Assembly: GCA_024036415.1 (NCBI GenBank)
Contig: JAMWET010000017.1
Span: forward strand, 62,001 to 126,000
From: Prochilodus magdalenae
Taxonomy: Eukaryota > Chordata > Actinopteri > Characiformes > Prochilodontidae
Reading direction: 5' to 3'
Length of the DNA: 64,000 nucleotides
A model generated the notes under the pieces. That model had not been told where the DNA came from. It was given only the letters and a program-made list of their open reading frames with translations, and did no database searches. Each line of letters begins with the position of its first letter. Position 1 is the stretch's first letter. Both the position numbers and the translations under genes were made by a program. This document shows, one piece after another, positions 25,701 through 40,700 of the stretch.

Positions 25701-28700
25701 CAAACGACCCTCCCTCTCCATTGACAGGAGACTCCATCAGCAATTCAAACAACCAGTGCAACTTGCGTGGGTCTCTACTCTCCTGTATCACACAAATATA
25801 AAGGTCAGAAAAAAGTTCTTGCACACGTATGTGTTATGGACGTTAATATAAAACATGAATAAAGAAAGCAGATATTTACACAGGCAGTGGCAATGCAGGT
25901 GCCCCAATCGGTGTAGGTTTCAATGGTAATATTAGAAAGTGCAGTACGAAGAAGAGGACAGAGCATAGCCCACAGTTTCTCCACCTGTGTACACAAACAA
26001 ACATCATGAAATTTTCTTAAACCACATGGGATGTTAATATTAAATAACACATTCAAAATGATATACAGGTATTTTAAGTTTAGAAATGCCATAAATGTAA
26101 ATGAATAAGGGTGTGGGCCCAAGTGCAGGAACCTGTTTGTGCGGATATAAAGGATTATTCGCTACCAAACAGGTTTCCTGGATGTGAATACATGTAAAAT
26201 GGCATGTGTGAGGGGTGAACTGTTCAGAGAGAGGTACTTTTTATGAACTTGTCTGAGGCGAGGATTGAACGTACAAACCACTGAACATTGGAGGAATATT
26301 GGTGGAAAGAGTGAGCAGCTTCAAGTTCCTCGGTGTCCACTTAGCCAAGGATCTTAGTTGGACAATTAACAAATCACACGTTGTCAGAAAGGCCCAACAC
26401 TGCCTGCACTTTTTATGAAGGCTGAGGAGAGTCAACCTGCAACTTCTATAGATCCACCATGGAGAGCATCCTGACAAGCTGCATCACTGTGTGGTATGTT
26501 AGTGCCACCTCTGCTGAGTGCAAGGCCCTGCAGAGGGTGGTAAAGACTGCACAGCACATCACCGCAACTACCCTACCACCCATACAGGACATCTACAACA
26601 AGACATGTCTGAGGAATGCAGTCAACATGTCCTTAGACCCCACACACCCCAGCCATCTCCTGTTCCAACCTCTGCCCTCCGGAAAGAGGTAACAGAACAT
26701 CCGAGCCAGAACCACCAGGTTCAGGAACAGCTTTTAGAGATGTCAAACTGGTCACACTGGCAGCGACTACCAGAACATGACTAGACCCCTAAGATTCCCA
26801 CTGTTTTCTAGCCACGATCCCCTAGCTGCATTCTGCACTACACTGTATATATACATCAGCACCATAACCAAGAAAGCCCAGCAGCGTCTCTACTTCCTGC
26901 GAAGGTTGAGGAAGGCACATCTCCCACCTCCCATCCTCACCACCTTCTACAGAGGAACCATCGAGAGCATCCTGAGCAGCTGCATCACTGCCTGGTTTGG
27001 GAACTGCACCGCATTGGATCGCAAGTCCCTGCAGCGGGTAGTGAGGACAGCTGAGAAGAACATTGGTGTCTCTCTACCCACCATCACGGACATTTACACC
27101 ACACGCTGTATCCGCAAAGCAAACAGCATTGTGGGTGACCACACGCACCCCTCACAGACACTCTTCACCCTCCTACCGTCTGGAAAAAGGTACCGAAGCA
27201 TCCGGGGCCTCACATCCAGACTGTGCAACAGCTTCTTTCCCCAAGCCATCAGACTCCTTAACAACCATAGTCTGGTCTGAATAACTGCACACATTCAGTG
27301 ACTGGTCTGAACACACACACACACAGTACTGCTCCCACTACCAGTGGGCTATCTGCACTGTCCCCTCCCTGTATTTATTGTTTTTCTGTTTTGTATATTG
27401 TAAATTGTCTTGTGTATTTATTGTTCTATGTAGCACCTTGGTCCTGGAGGAGCGTTGTTTCGTTTCACTGTGTACTGTACACCACTGTATATGGTTGAAA
27501 TGACAATAAAAACTACTTGACTTGACGTCCAGCACAGTCTTAAGAGTACGGTGGAGATTCCAGGAGAAGGCGGTTATTCTAGGAGAGCTGGACAAGGCTG
27601 CAGAAGGTCCTTAACCCCTCCGCAGGACCGGTATCTATTCCTTTGTGCTAGGAGGAACAAGATGAGCACTGCCAGAGCCCTACTGCTATGAATGTGTCTG
27701 ACCAAACAATCAGAAACAGGCCTCATGAGGGCGGCCTGAGGGCCCAACGTCCTGTAGTGGGCCCGGCTCACTGGCCAGCACCATAGAGCTCGATTGGCAT
27801 TTGCCACGGAACACCAGAATTGGCAGATCCGCCACAGGTGCCTTGTGCTTTTCACAGATGAGAGCAGGTTTTACCTGAGCACGTGACAGACGTGACAGGC
27901 TCTGGAGACGCCATAGAGAATGTTATGCCGCCTGCAACATGACTGGTTTGGTGGTGGGTCAGTGATGGTCTGGGGAGGCATATCCCTGGAAGGACGCACA
28001 GACCTCTACAGGCTAGACAACGGCACCCTGACTGCTATTAGGTATCAGGATGAAATCCTTGGACCCGTTGTCAGACCCTACACTGGTGCAGTGGGTCCTG
28101 GGTTCTCCTGGTGCACAAAAATGCCCGGCCTCATGTGGCGAGAGTATGCAGGCAGTTCTTGGAGAATAAAGGAATTGATACCACTGACTGGCCCACCGGC
28201 TCGCCTGACCTAAATCCGGAAAAATCTCGAATAAACAGAAGTGAAGGATATTGAAAACAGTCAGAGTCAACCCACAGACCAGCACCAAAGACCTACAACA
28301 TGATCTTGCTGCTGATGGAGTCACTGTGCATCGTTCAACTATTCGGCGCACTTTACACAAGGAGATGCTGTATGGGAGAGTGATGCAGAGGAAGCCTTTT
28401 CTCTGCCCACATCACAAACAGAGCAGCTTGAGGTATGCTAAAGCACATTTGGACAAGCCAGCTTCATTTTGGAATAAGGTGCTGTGGACTGATGAAACTA
28501 AAATAGAGTTATTTGGGCATAACACGGGCCGTTATGCATGGAGGAAAAAGAACACAGCACTCCAAGAAAAACACCTGCTACCTACAGTAAAATTTGGTGG
28601 TGGTTCCATCATGCTCTGGGGCCAGTACAAGGACTCTGAATCTTGTTAAAGTTGAGGGACGCATGGATTCTAATCAATATCAGCAGATTCTGGAGACCAA

Positions 28701-31700
28701 TGTCCAGGAATCAGTGACAAAGCTGAAGCTGCGCTGGGGCTGGATCTTCCAACAAGACAACGACCCTAAACACTGCTCAAAATCTACTAATGCATTCATG
28801 CAGAGGAACAAGTACAACGTTCTGGAATGGCCATCTCAGTCCCGAGACCTGAATATTATTGAAAATCTGTGGTGTCACTTAAGGAGAGCTGTCCATGCTT
28901 GGAAACCATTAAACCTGAATGAACTAGAGATGTTTTGTAAAGAAGATCTAAAATACCTTCAGCCACAATCCAGACTCTCATTAGAAGCTATAGGAAGCGT
29001 TTAGAGGCTGTTATTTCTGCAAAAGGAGGATCTACTAAATATTGAGTTAAGGTTTTTTTTTTTTGGTGCCCAAATTTATGCACCTGCCTAATTTTGTTTA
29101 GACAATTATTGCACACTTTCTGTAATTCATATAAACTTCATTTCACTTCTCAAATATCACTGTGTTTGTCCCCATATGATATATTTAACGGATTTTTTTT
29201 ATCCAAACAATCAATGCTTTATAAAGGTAAATCAGGAAAATGAACAAGGCTGCCATACTTACGCATCCCACTGTAACACATTATTAAAAAGAGCTCCTAC
29301 ATATGATGCACGTTAATATGTACTAAAGCTGACAGGGTTATGTGGACTGATGGAAAACATCCAAATCTGAGTTTTAACAGTATAAAAGTATGTGTGTTCA
29401 CTGTTAGGATAATAACAAGTCATTTCTATCCATCTTATTTATGTGTTGTAACTGCTGTGATGTGTTTATGGCCTAATTAATAACCATTAGTAAACTCATT
29501 TTAAACCATCCAATAACTATTTATAAAGGTAGCCTTATTTTAAAGTGGTACCAGAGATCTATCTACACACACACACATATATTGTAACTGCACTGGAAAA
29601 GGAGCCTGACTGTGTTTCGTTATACTGTACAACCCTGTACTGGTATAATGACAATAATTTGAATTGAATTAAATTGAATTGAACCACCGACCGGCTATGT
29701 GTCTGCATATATAAGCCTTGTCAGTGGGTTTTTTGTGAAGGTGAGTGTGAAAAGGGTAGGAAGCTCAAACAAAAAAAAAGACAACAGTGGCGTGCTCAAA
29801 TAAACAAAAAGGAATATTTATAAAAGGACAATGTCACGATGCGGTTGGGTTTGGAATCTGTTTGCGTCGGTATAAAGGTTTACACTGCAAGCAAACTGAC
29901 TTCCTGGATGTGGATGCACGTGAAACCACATGTGTAAGGGAAGTGAACTGCATTTAAGTGAGAAGGTTTAGGCGGGGATCAAACTGACCTTCGGAGTGGC
30001 AGCCTCACGTGTTACCACTGCTCTACGCGGCAGTACACTGAGGCAAGTCAGGAAGGGTTTTGTGAGGAAGAGGGAGAAACGGCGGGAAAACAAACAAAGG
30101 AGACGCGAGGATGATGTCTCAAATGAAAAGTGAAGTTTATAAAAGAACAGAAATAAACAGGAGAGGGCTTAACAGAAAGGGGATTTGTGGGTCTCTGCGT
30201 GGCCCACACTCTCTACACTTCATAGTTATTTAATTCTTTTAAGCACTTGCTTTTCTTTTTCTCTTCGCGTTTTTTTTTTATTTTTTTGCTTTCTCTTTTT
30301 CTCTCTGGTTGTACCGCACCAGCTATCCCCCTACAACGGTGCAGCGGAGGTGTTTGTATGGTGGGGCTTATATGGCTGATGCCTCAGGTGCAGTTTGTTG
30401 GCTTGATCAGCATTCTGGGGGTTGGAGTTCCGGGCTGTAGTGGTCTCGAGTGAGTTTACTTCCAAATCCTTACACATCAGTAGTATTCATTTGCTATTTA
30501 TTTATTTACATTGACTACACATACTTTGTCATAACAGCTAGGCCATTAAAAAATAAGTCAACAATCAGAGTTTCTGGTTCTTCTGCATTGCTATGTGGCA
30601 TTATTACAGAATACTATAAGGGGACCTGTGGCAAATTCCGTGAATCACTTGTTTAGAAAAGCTCAACTTCATGATGCATATCATGCGTCAAGATGTTATA
30701 TTATTGACATATTGCACACCAACTCTCCATTCCTTTCTTAGACTCAATTTCTGCCTATTGTGAGTTTGGGGTGAGAGTGCATGTATACCTTTTTGAAGCT
30801 CCAGTGTTTGGATCCTCGGATAAGGCCAGAGATAATCTCAGCAACACAACGCTGTTTGCTCTCATGTGTATCTTCTACCAGCCGCTGCATATGTGGCTTC
30901 AGCACTGGCAGAAAGGCATCTTCAAAATTCCTGAAAAGACCCTATCATGATAAAAGTGACGGTTCGATTAAGTTTACATAAAATTATAATAACTTGTTTG
31001 ATAAAATAAGTGATGTTGGTGTTTGCTTTTTTATGCAGGAGCTATAGGGTTTATAAATGAGATAATGAAAGCTTATAGTCACCTGGTAGCATTTCACAAA
31101 CATTATGCTTAGTGTTATCTATAAAAATGAACAAATAATTCAAATTTAAAGATGGCTGCTACTACTGTTTATAGCTAGCTATGGAGCATATTTTCTTTGT
31201 TTCAGGCCCACCTAAGCAAGTCAGCTTGAAAGAAGAAGCCATACACACCAAACAAACATATCTTGGTTAATATACAGGATATTGGGAAAACTGAAATCTT
31301 GACTGTAGGCTGAAGCATTGCAGGTTTACATTTTGAATAAAAATTATTATTTTATTCAGTTGGCTCACTTTGCCTACAACTACCAGTAAATTCTGTGCTA
31401 CCCAAAGTACCCAAATGAGTGCCTGAACTATTAACCACATGACGCATATTTATTTTTTAATTGAACCAGAGTTTTCATTGACCATCCCATTTTACACAAG
31501 ACTAGCTTGGTTGTTGTTAGGCTTAGGCTATGTTCTCAAAACCAGATTAAAATGGCACAAATCTGATTTTCCACTTGCTCTAATTATGAGTCCATTTTTG
31601 TTGCAGCAAAGGCTGCAGGTTAGTTTGTGACATTATAAGATGTGGGTTTGTTCACATGAAGGACAGGTTTGAGTCATGTACCTACATGAATGTAAACCAT

Positions 31701-34700
31701 CATGCTAGAGAGTTCTGATTTGAGCAAAAATCTGATTTAAGAAATGAGGCTTGTAAGTTAGGGTGGTTATATTGAAAAGCTTTAATAGTGATTTAATTCC
31801 TCAACAGTGACTACTACTGCTACCTGGCTGCCACCAATAAAAACATGGCAGACCTGCTATTCTGCAGGAAACTTGTGTGTGCATTAACTAAGGTGGCTGT
31901 GACATGGGAGGTCAAATAGGCAGGAAGAGGGTATAGTGCAGTCTCGCAGAATTAGAACTTAAATGCAGTTGTTCAAGCCTTACAATCTTATTTTTACTGA
32001 CAATATACGACTAAAAAAACAAGATAAAATAAGAATAAAAAGGACATACATGTCTGGCTAAGTCTAACACCTAGGAAATGTGCCTGGTAAATCTGATGCG
32101 ATGTGCATTTCAGAATGGTATTGTTTTCACCTTAAAGAGGCAGAAGCGGCGAGGGCTGAACTTGTCTTTACCCTTCCGATCTTCCAGAGAGAGATACTGA
32201 ATGAGCTGCTCGACAAAGACAGGGTCCGAGAAATGATCATAGATGATCTGCTCCCTCTAAACACATACACAGATGCACACACATTAATTTGCATATTTTC
32301 TATGTATTATGTTGTAAATTTTAAAACAGTTTTAAAAATACATTCTTTAAAAAAATACAGTATGTATTTCAGGCGAATGCCAATTGCAAAATCATCATAC
32401 CACAGGCAACATATTTGTAACCATTTAATGTAAAAGATAAGGCATCTCTAAACCATCAATTAACATTTGTTCTATCGCTACGTCTGTGAATAATTTTGAC
32501 TGTAAGCTTCTCTGTAATAGTGTGATTTGACATTTTTTTAAACACCGCTTTAAACAAATCTGTTTACATCTTATCTGTAACGGGTGACTCACTCTAGGCG
32601 GGTTCAAACCCAGACCTGCCACGTGCAAGTCCAACATAAACTAAGTGAGCCACCGGCAAGCTTAAGAGGAATCTAAGTGCAGAGCAGAAAGGGAGCAGAC
32701 AACTGAACTAAATAACTGAAGAGTAATTAGCAGTGAGATTCGAACCCACAAACTATCGTGTAGTAACCACGACGCGTTACCGCTACGCCACCGCAGATGA
32801 GGTAGAAAAACAAAAACAGGTGGCAACTAAAAAGGCACGGGAAACAAATATGGCAGACAGGAGAACAAAGGATTGTGGGGAGCTGGCGAGCACGTGGCAA
32901 CAAACAAACAAATCAAAACGAGTCTCCCCCAACCAAAAGACTAAGGGATCAGGGCAACAAAACAGGGATGTGCTTTTAACAAAGGAATCTTTATTCTCTT
33001 TTCGTGTTTCGCTTTTCTCTTTTCTTTTTTCTCTTTTCTCATGAGCGACCAGGTTACCGGCTGAGTCAAAACAAAGACTGAGCAACGCTGGTCTGGAGCA
33101 CTGCTCTTAAGTAGAGTGTCCCACAGGTGTATTTAATCTGTGTTAATGGGGCCTGCTCCTGTGTTGCTCCCTAGTGGCTGGTGCAGGACAAGTCCCAGAA
33201 CCTGCTCTTACATTATCATCTTAGCAATTTAAGGAAAAACATTGAAAGGACAGCAGAATTTCTCCTTTAATAGCAAATATGAACTAAATATGTACTAAAC
33301 TTGGCTACTGACAGGGGTATTTTTCTGCTGGGTGTATTTGTATGTCTTACCTCTGTCATCTCCTTTCTGGATTTGCCTTGTTTGGGTTGCTCTTCAGAAG
33401 GTGCATACACCATCAGTCTCCTACAGAGAGGTAGAGGTGAATAAAAACAGAGGATGGTTAAAGGACAGGCATGTTTATCATGACACATATGCATTACAGT
33501 CTGTATTAGATTCCAATCTGTCTAAAACTAAACTTTATGCATGCCATAGTAAATAAAACACATATAATTTATTGTTAAGAAACATTTGAGTGATCGTGTT
33601 GGGTTTACTCTACCGTGGCCAGGTGGAGTAGCCCCAGTGAGTTTTCTCTATGAAGCAGCACTTGTCCCATTCCTGCTGGGAGCGAGGCAGTCTGTTGCTG
33701 TTGTACTGCAGCCACTGGTTATCAGGTCTATCGCCTGCCACCATTACGTCTGTATGTTTATCATCACCTAACACACAAACAATAAAATACAAATACAGAT
33801 CTCATTCATGGAATAATTTAGTGAAAGACTGGGAATAACTCAAGTTTCACCAGCAAAACAGTTCTCATCGGATTCAGTCACAGCCAACTAATGCTAATTA
33901 CTGCATGCAGGAAAATACAATAAGTTGGCAGGGTATTGGGATCACCTATTATATAGCACATATTATTATAGAGGCACATAATACAATTACAGTATTTCAG
34001 TCACCATACAATTATATTGCAACATTAACTAAGTATTACAATATAAACTTTATTTCCCATACCCATACATACGTTATCTTGGGGGTTATTTATCAAAAGA
34101 TGAATGAAAAACATTACACTGTATATAAGCACATGGGCAGATGGGTCTTGCCATTTGATATTTGATATAGGCAGCAAAACAAGGTAATGTTAAAATGAAT
34201 ATTCTCCCCATAGAGATTCTTTGTGTGTCCTCAGCCCCCTCCTGTATTCCCTGTTTACACATGACTGTGTAGCCAGACACACATCCAACATCATCTTCAA
34301 GTTTGCTGATGACACCACCATCTTAGGCCTCATCACAGATGGAGACGAGACTGCCTACAGAGACGAGGTCAGCGCCCTGTCAGAATGGTGCTACCACAAC
34401 AACCTCAGTCTCAACATCAGCAAAACTAAGGAGGTGATCGTGGACTACAGGAAGCTGCAGTGGGGTTGTCACTCCACCCGGTACATCGATGGAGTTGAAG
34501 CGGAGAGGGTCAGCAGTGCTAGGTTCCTTGGGGTACAACTCACTGATGACCTCACCTGGTCACTCCACACCAACAAAGTAGTGAGGTCATCAGCGCATCT
34601 TCTTCCTGCGAAGGCTCAAGAAGTTTGGTCTGCCTCCTGACATCCTTACCAACTTCTACAGATGCACCATAGAGAGCATCCTCACGGCCTGCATTACTGT

Positions 34701-37700
34701 CTGGTATGGCAACTGTACTGCCTACGACCGCAAGGCCCTGAAGAGAGTGGTGAGGACAGCGTAGTCCATCATAGGTTGCAATCTTCCAGACCTGCAGGAC
34801 GTCTACCAGTCCCGCTGCCTGAGGAAAATCCAGAAGATCCGGTTGGACTGCAGCCACCCAGCACACGACCTGTTCACCGCAGCATCCAGGCCAGAACAAA
34901 CCGGCTAATGAGCGGCTTTTAACCGCAAGCCATCAGGTTCCTGAACAAGCTGTGAGCCTTTCACCAATACCACCAACACCACCAACACCAGCAACACCAC
35001 CAACACCACTGCACTTGGACACTTCATTATTATTAATACTCTTATATATCACCACTATGGACAACATCACTGAGTTATCTCTTTATTTTAATATGTTAAG
35101 TATGTATATAGTGTTGTCTTCCTATAGAGTATCAACCTAAGCCTCACCACAAGCATTTCAATGCGTAAATGTCCTGACACGTTGTGCAAATGACAAATAA
35201 ACCTGAAACTTGAACTTGAACTTAACATTCCAGAGAATGGGACACAAATATTTCTAGGTTTGCTAAAAATAAAAAAAAGTTCTCTAATAAAATATGCCTT
35301 GATGTTACTGAGGGAAAAGGAGGAAATAATTTTTTTCTGTGTGTGTGTGTATACATATATAAACTGTTCAACAACTGTTTAACGTATCAACTGCTAACTT
35401 AATGTGCACTAACAAAGATACTTACATGATTCCAGTGATGTTTTGAGCTCAGAGATGTCATATGGACTAACTGACACCTTTTTATGAGGTCTCTTCAACT
35501 GCTTCAAGATGCCAGCTAAAGCTGATACTGCGACCTGAAGCATGAACAACATAAAATTCATATAAGGCCAAATGGGTTGGTATATATGGGTTAGTGTGTG
35601 TCATTCATGGAGCACATGGAGACACTAAATTCACATATTAGGTCGAAAAATATTTTTCAAACAACCAGTGAGTTGTAGGTTTGCATGCACAAACACAGTC
35701 ACACATGCCTACCTTCCGAACTAAGAGAGAGTCGTGATTGAGACTCTGAACAAAGAAGAGTACAGCACGAGAAAGTAGAGGGCAGTCATCTCTAAGCATC
35801 AGCGACAAGAAGCCAATGGCAATATGCTCAAACTTCCACGGTCTAAAAAAGGAGAACACACGTAACAAATAAGATGCACATTAGATTACTAGTATGCACT
35901 GGAAATTGGGGCATGAAAGGTCCAAACCCCAGCTGTGCTTGCAACCTAGTCCCACAGATACTCCGCCCACACATAGATGGAGAGTCTGATATCTTTAGGG
36001 TCTTAACCTTCTGACAGTTGTATTCTGATTGGCTATCTGCACTTCAATCAGTAAAACAGTAAAATTTGGTTAAAAAAAATATGTTTTTTTGTTTTTTTCC
36101 AAAGTTGATTCATTTTGAAAAAATAAAACACAAATTATAAAATGTGTGACATCCACATTTTGTGTTTTATATTTTCCTCAACATGTTAAATTTACCATTA
36201 AAAACAGTGTGCATTGCAATGTGCAGAGGTTTGTTCTCTGTAGGAGATGTGTAACTAGATTTTCTCCTAGTAACACAACAAAACATATTTTTGCAAGTTT
36301 CACTACATTTGCTTGCATATATGTTTTACAAAATCTTCTAATTTGAAAGAGAAGTATCAAAACTAAAGTATATTTGATTTTGCATTCAAAACAACAATGC
36401 TAAAAGATACTGTATATATGTATAAAATAAACATACAGATTTCTGTCACTGATGCAGTCCAAAAGATCTTCAACTAGCTTGTTGTATTTCCTATAAAAGT
36501 AAGAAAGAGACAAATTACACTTCCACCAAGAACACTGTAAAAACAAAGGGTGTAAAGATATGCAAATTGTGCTACAGTAACACTATAGTACCTAGTTCAT
36601 TCAGCTCAGATCATTTAATATTGTTTTTTTTTCAGCTCCAGGAGCTGCACATTGGACTTTTCGGAAGACAACGAACTGTGTTAAACAGAACTACAGGAAC
36701 TATTCCTGTTAGCATACATTTCCATACTCAAATATGGGAAAGATTCAATAAATCTTCAAAATTAGTTTCTAACGTCATTGTGGAGAAACTGGCGAATTAG
36801 GCAGTCAGCTATTGTTAGAATTACAGTTTGTAACAGTGGGCACCAATGTATGTTTATGATCCAAGAATTATTTTCTGTATAAATACATTGTACACTTACT
36901 GAGTACATTTACATTTATGGCATTTAGCTGACGCTCTTGTCCAGAGCGACTTACAAGGTTAATGATTACAGGTAGGCCAGTGTAGTGTTAGGAGTCTTGC
37001 CCAAGGACTTTTATTGGTGTAGCTCAGGATAGTCACCCAGACTGGGATTCGAAACCCAGTCTCCTACATGTAGAGGTGGCACCCTGAGTAGTGGTGTTAC
37101 GCACTGAGCTACACCAACCACTAATAGTACAAGAAGTATGAGTGTTTGTACTTACTGTACTGAGTCTCTGTTCCTCTCTTCTTGTCTCTGAATTCCCTCC
37201 AGTTCCTCCTCCTCAGTGGCCATACACAGGATCGGCTCTGGGTTTTTGGAGTTCATAATCTTCATGGCCACATCCACACAACTCTGAGGAATCTGGCCCA
37301 TCAAAAACCAAAGCACAAATATAGCAATACTTTAAAAGAAATGACTAATTGTAGAATATCTGATCTATTATCCAAAGGTTCCGAACCTCTTCTAACTTGC
37401 AGCCCACACAAAAGACCACAAAAGCTTCTACAGCTCTACAAGATATTACAGTCATTCAAATTGCAAAACATACTATACAGTAAGCAGGATAGACTGTGAG
37501 TTAAACTTATTTTATGATATAACATAACACAATGAAAACTAATAATTACTAATAATTGAGCAAACTATTTTATAACTTCTAGATGAAGGTTTAACAGCTA
37601 GCAATGCTAGATAAAATGCAGAAGTTTGGCTGCAAGTTTTCTGGACACACGAAGCCTAAAGGCCTTTACACATCACTGGTGACAGCAGCAGATTAATTGA

Positions 37701-40700
37701 ATCATGTGTATAACCAGTTAACAGAGTAATACTATAATTGATTGACTTCTACTGCAGATGGAATACGATTCTCTTTGCTTCACCACAAATGGTGCTAGCA
37801 TCTCCAAAAGCACATCAAACTGAGTTACAAACACTGAGCTGTATCTGAAATCTCTCACAATCTCTCAGTAGTATTTATAAGTACATAACACCGTTTGATA
37901 TGCAACACTTATAAATTGGGCTCAGCAAGGTTCACTCATCATTGTTAGCGAACCAAGTTACAACCAACATAGCTATTCGCTGATTCTACATTTAGGTCGG
38001 TATTGTGGGTTCAATTTGTAAATGTTAAACACTGCAGATAACTAAGAGACTAGCTGGTTAGTATTAGTTAAGCTAGCATGCTACCGGCTCTGCTTATAGC
38101 AGAACATGTCCGATGCTGGTCTGTGATTTTTTAGCAGTACAGGTTAGATTTAATAAGTGGCTCTTTCAACAGCAAGAGGAAAGTTGATTGATTGGTGTTT
38201 GAGTGACAGAAAGTCATGTTTTAAGCTGTACCCTGTTAGGGTAGCACAAGCACATGCAACCTCAATTCAAATGTCTAATGTCAAAATCACATTAAAGATT
38301 AAAGGTTTATTTAATAATTATTAATAAATGGATTTTTAAAAAAATTTATTAGTCCACCAGATGAAGAAGAAACTGGTCCCATTTTTACAAATATACTTCT
38401 CCTAAGTATCTTATATTCTATATATATCTCATTTATTTATCTATCAATCATTTTATAAAATCTATCCATTGTTCATCTATCCTTCTGTCTATCTACCTAT
38501 TAGTCTATACAGCTATCCATGTGTTCATCTACCAAGTCATCTATGTATCAAAAATCTATCTACATATCCTTCTGTCCAACTATCTAGTTTAGTACAACTA
38601 TCCATCCATCCATCTTCTAAGAGACAAAGGACAAAGTGACAACACTTTAAAGTAAATGCCACTAATTTCCAAGCAGATGGTCTTACAGTGAAGTCAGTGC
38701 CGATGGTCTCATACTGCCGGTGAATTTTGTCTGCGAGATCGTCAAAAAGTCGCACCACTGAGGGCTTTTCCAGAGACATGGAGGGACTAAGACCAGAGCG
38801 CACAATAGCCGGCCACGTCAGAGCTATGCAGTCCCAGTACTGAAGATTGGCCAAGAACACACCAATGTGGTTCCCCAATAAACAGTATAAGGCACCCTGA
38901 AGGCAGAAGAGAAAAAAAACACAAAAAACTTTACTTTAATAATGATTTAAGTGTCTTTTGCTTCAAATGCTTTAAACCACTGAAAAATGTGAGTGCAGCC
39001 AACATAACACGGTGTGACAATATACGGCCTCTGCCTTTAGTACACAAATGAGACAAATTGCACCCAGAATGATGCGATGGATTGCAGTCCAATTCAGGAG
39101 GAAGATAAAGGCTACCAGGAAACATTAATGGTGTAAATTGTACACTGATATTGGCATTATTTATTAAACTACAGATACAGAAGTAGTGTCCAGGGGCGTA
39201 GCAGCAAATTCTGGGCCCTGTACACTCTCAATGTCAGTGGGCCCCTATCCATGCCAGTACACGAGGAACGTGAGAAAAAATGGGCCCCTCTCCCTACTCG
39301 GGCCCTGGGTAGTCAGGTCCACTTTTCCCCCCACTACCACGCCCATGGTAGTGTCTATCAGTGTGTTGTGCATTTAGTCCTGTGTTGTGCAGCCACCTGT
39401 CAATGGAGGGCATCACTGCTTGCTAAATGTTCATAATCAGGGCTGTTGTGTCAGTCACGTAAGCAATGATGCCCATCCTCGCTAATATCACATGTGCGTC
39501 TGAGCATTAAACTTGAATCATTAGCATGTCTCGCAATGTCCAACACAAGTTTCATTCCTCTTGGTTGATTGCTTCTGGGTGTAACTACTTGTGCAACTAT
39601 TTCTTTGACAATGAGTGCACAAAGCAGACACTGTTACAACCATTGTCATAAACTACTACACATGTGATAATGTTTTCTACTATTTTCTTTCTAGACAGAC
39701 CAAATTACTCTTTAATATTTCGAGTTACTGAAACCTAATAACGAAAGCACACTTGTTTATTATTAGTATTCTGAAAGTTGTTATCAAAGCAGTGAATAAG
39801 GGAATAAATGGGAAATTCAGAAATAAACCCCAAAAATACTGTATTATGTGAGACAGGTCAGGAGCTTAGAGTTATGTAACGGGTTAGTTATACAAACTGT
39901 TGGCAGCATGTGAGCCATACTTTAAATTGCTGCTGGTTGACGTTGGTACGGCTGGGATTTAAGTACTCCAGCACTTGAGGGATGATGTCTCGACAGCAGA
40001 AGGTGTAGGTTCCCAAAGCGGTGAAGAGGGCATTCTGAGCTTTACTCCTCACCTGGAAGAATAGAGAGACTCCCACAATAACAGGAAAACATAAAACTAA
40101 AAGAACAAAAAAAGATTTGTTGGATTGTTCATGTTAAGTCAACTTTTTCATCGTGGCGGTAATAATAATCATTCAGAGTGGTTTGATGTGAATTTGCAAA
40201 TGAGGGTCATGGTAAACTTTATTAAGTGTAAATTAATTTTGATCGATTCATTGACTGACTGATTTTCACAAAAATCATTATTGATTACAATGGATGGCTT
40301 AGGAACTAGGGGGTCCCGACGTATAGAACTCTTTACTATTTCATTTACTATGCAAAACAACGAGCCTTCTGATTTTTATATGTAATGGTATGAATGATTA
40401 AACAGCAGTGAAAGTTTTTTTTTTATACTATTGCATGTCACTCTATGTAACCACTGTGTCTTACATGCATTAAAAAGTTCTGTTAAAGTACACCAAAATC
40501 GTTTGTCAAAACTTTTGGAAAACAAAATCTCTAGCATCAGTAAAGATAACCATCATAGCCATTTTATGTAATAGTGTTCTGTGTGATAGCTTTAACAGGC
40601 ATTAAAAATGTTCTCCACAACAGAGCATTTAACATCAAAGCACTGTGCATGATTAGCTGAAACTCCCTAAAATTTGGGTTTCAGTTTTTGGAGGTGTGTA

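Noticed and set aside
28251..29004. Possible host gene with DDE transposase domain
   Set aside because: Frameshifted Tc1 transposase in an intron with element ends nearby; no sign of domestication.
32735..32791. Functional tRNA gene
   Set aside because: A and B boxes are present but the acceptor stem does not close and a second decayed unit lies beside it; a SINE head is more likely.
37020..37120. Functional tRNA gene on the - strand
   Set aside because: Embedded in a known style of fish SINE; arm lengths do not fit a standard cloverleaf.
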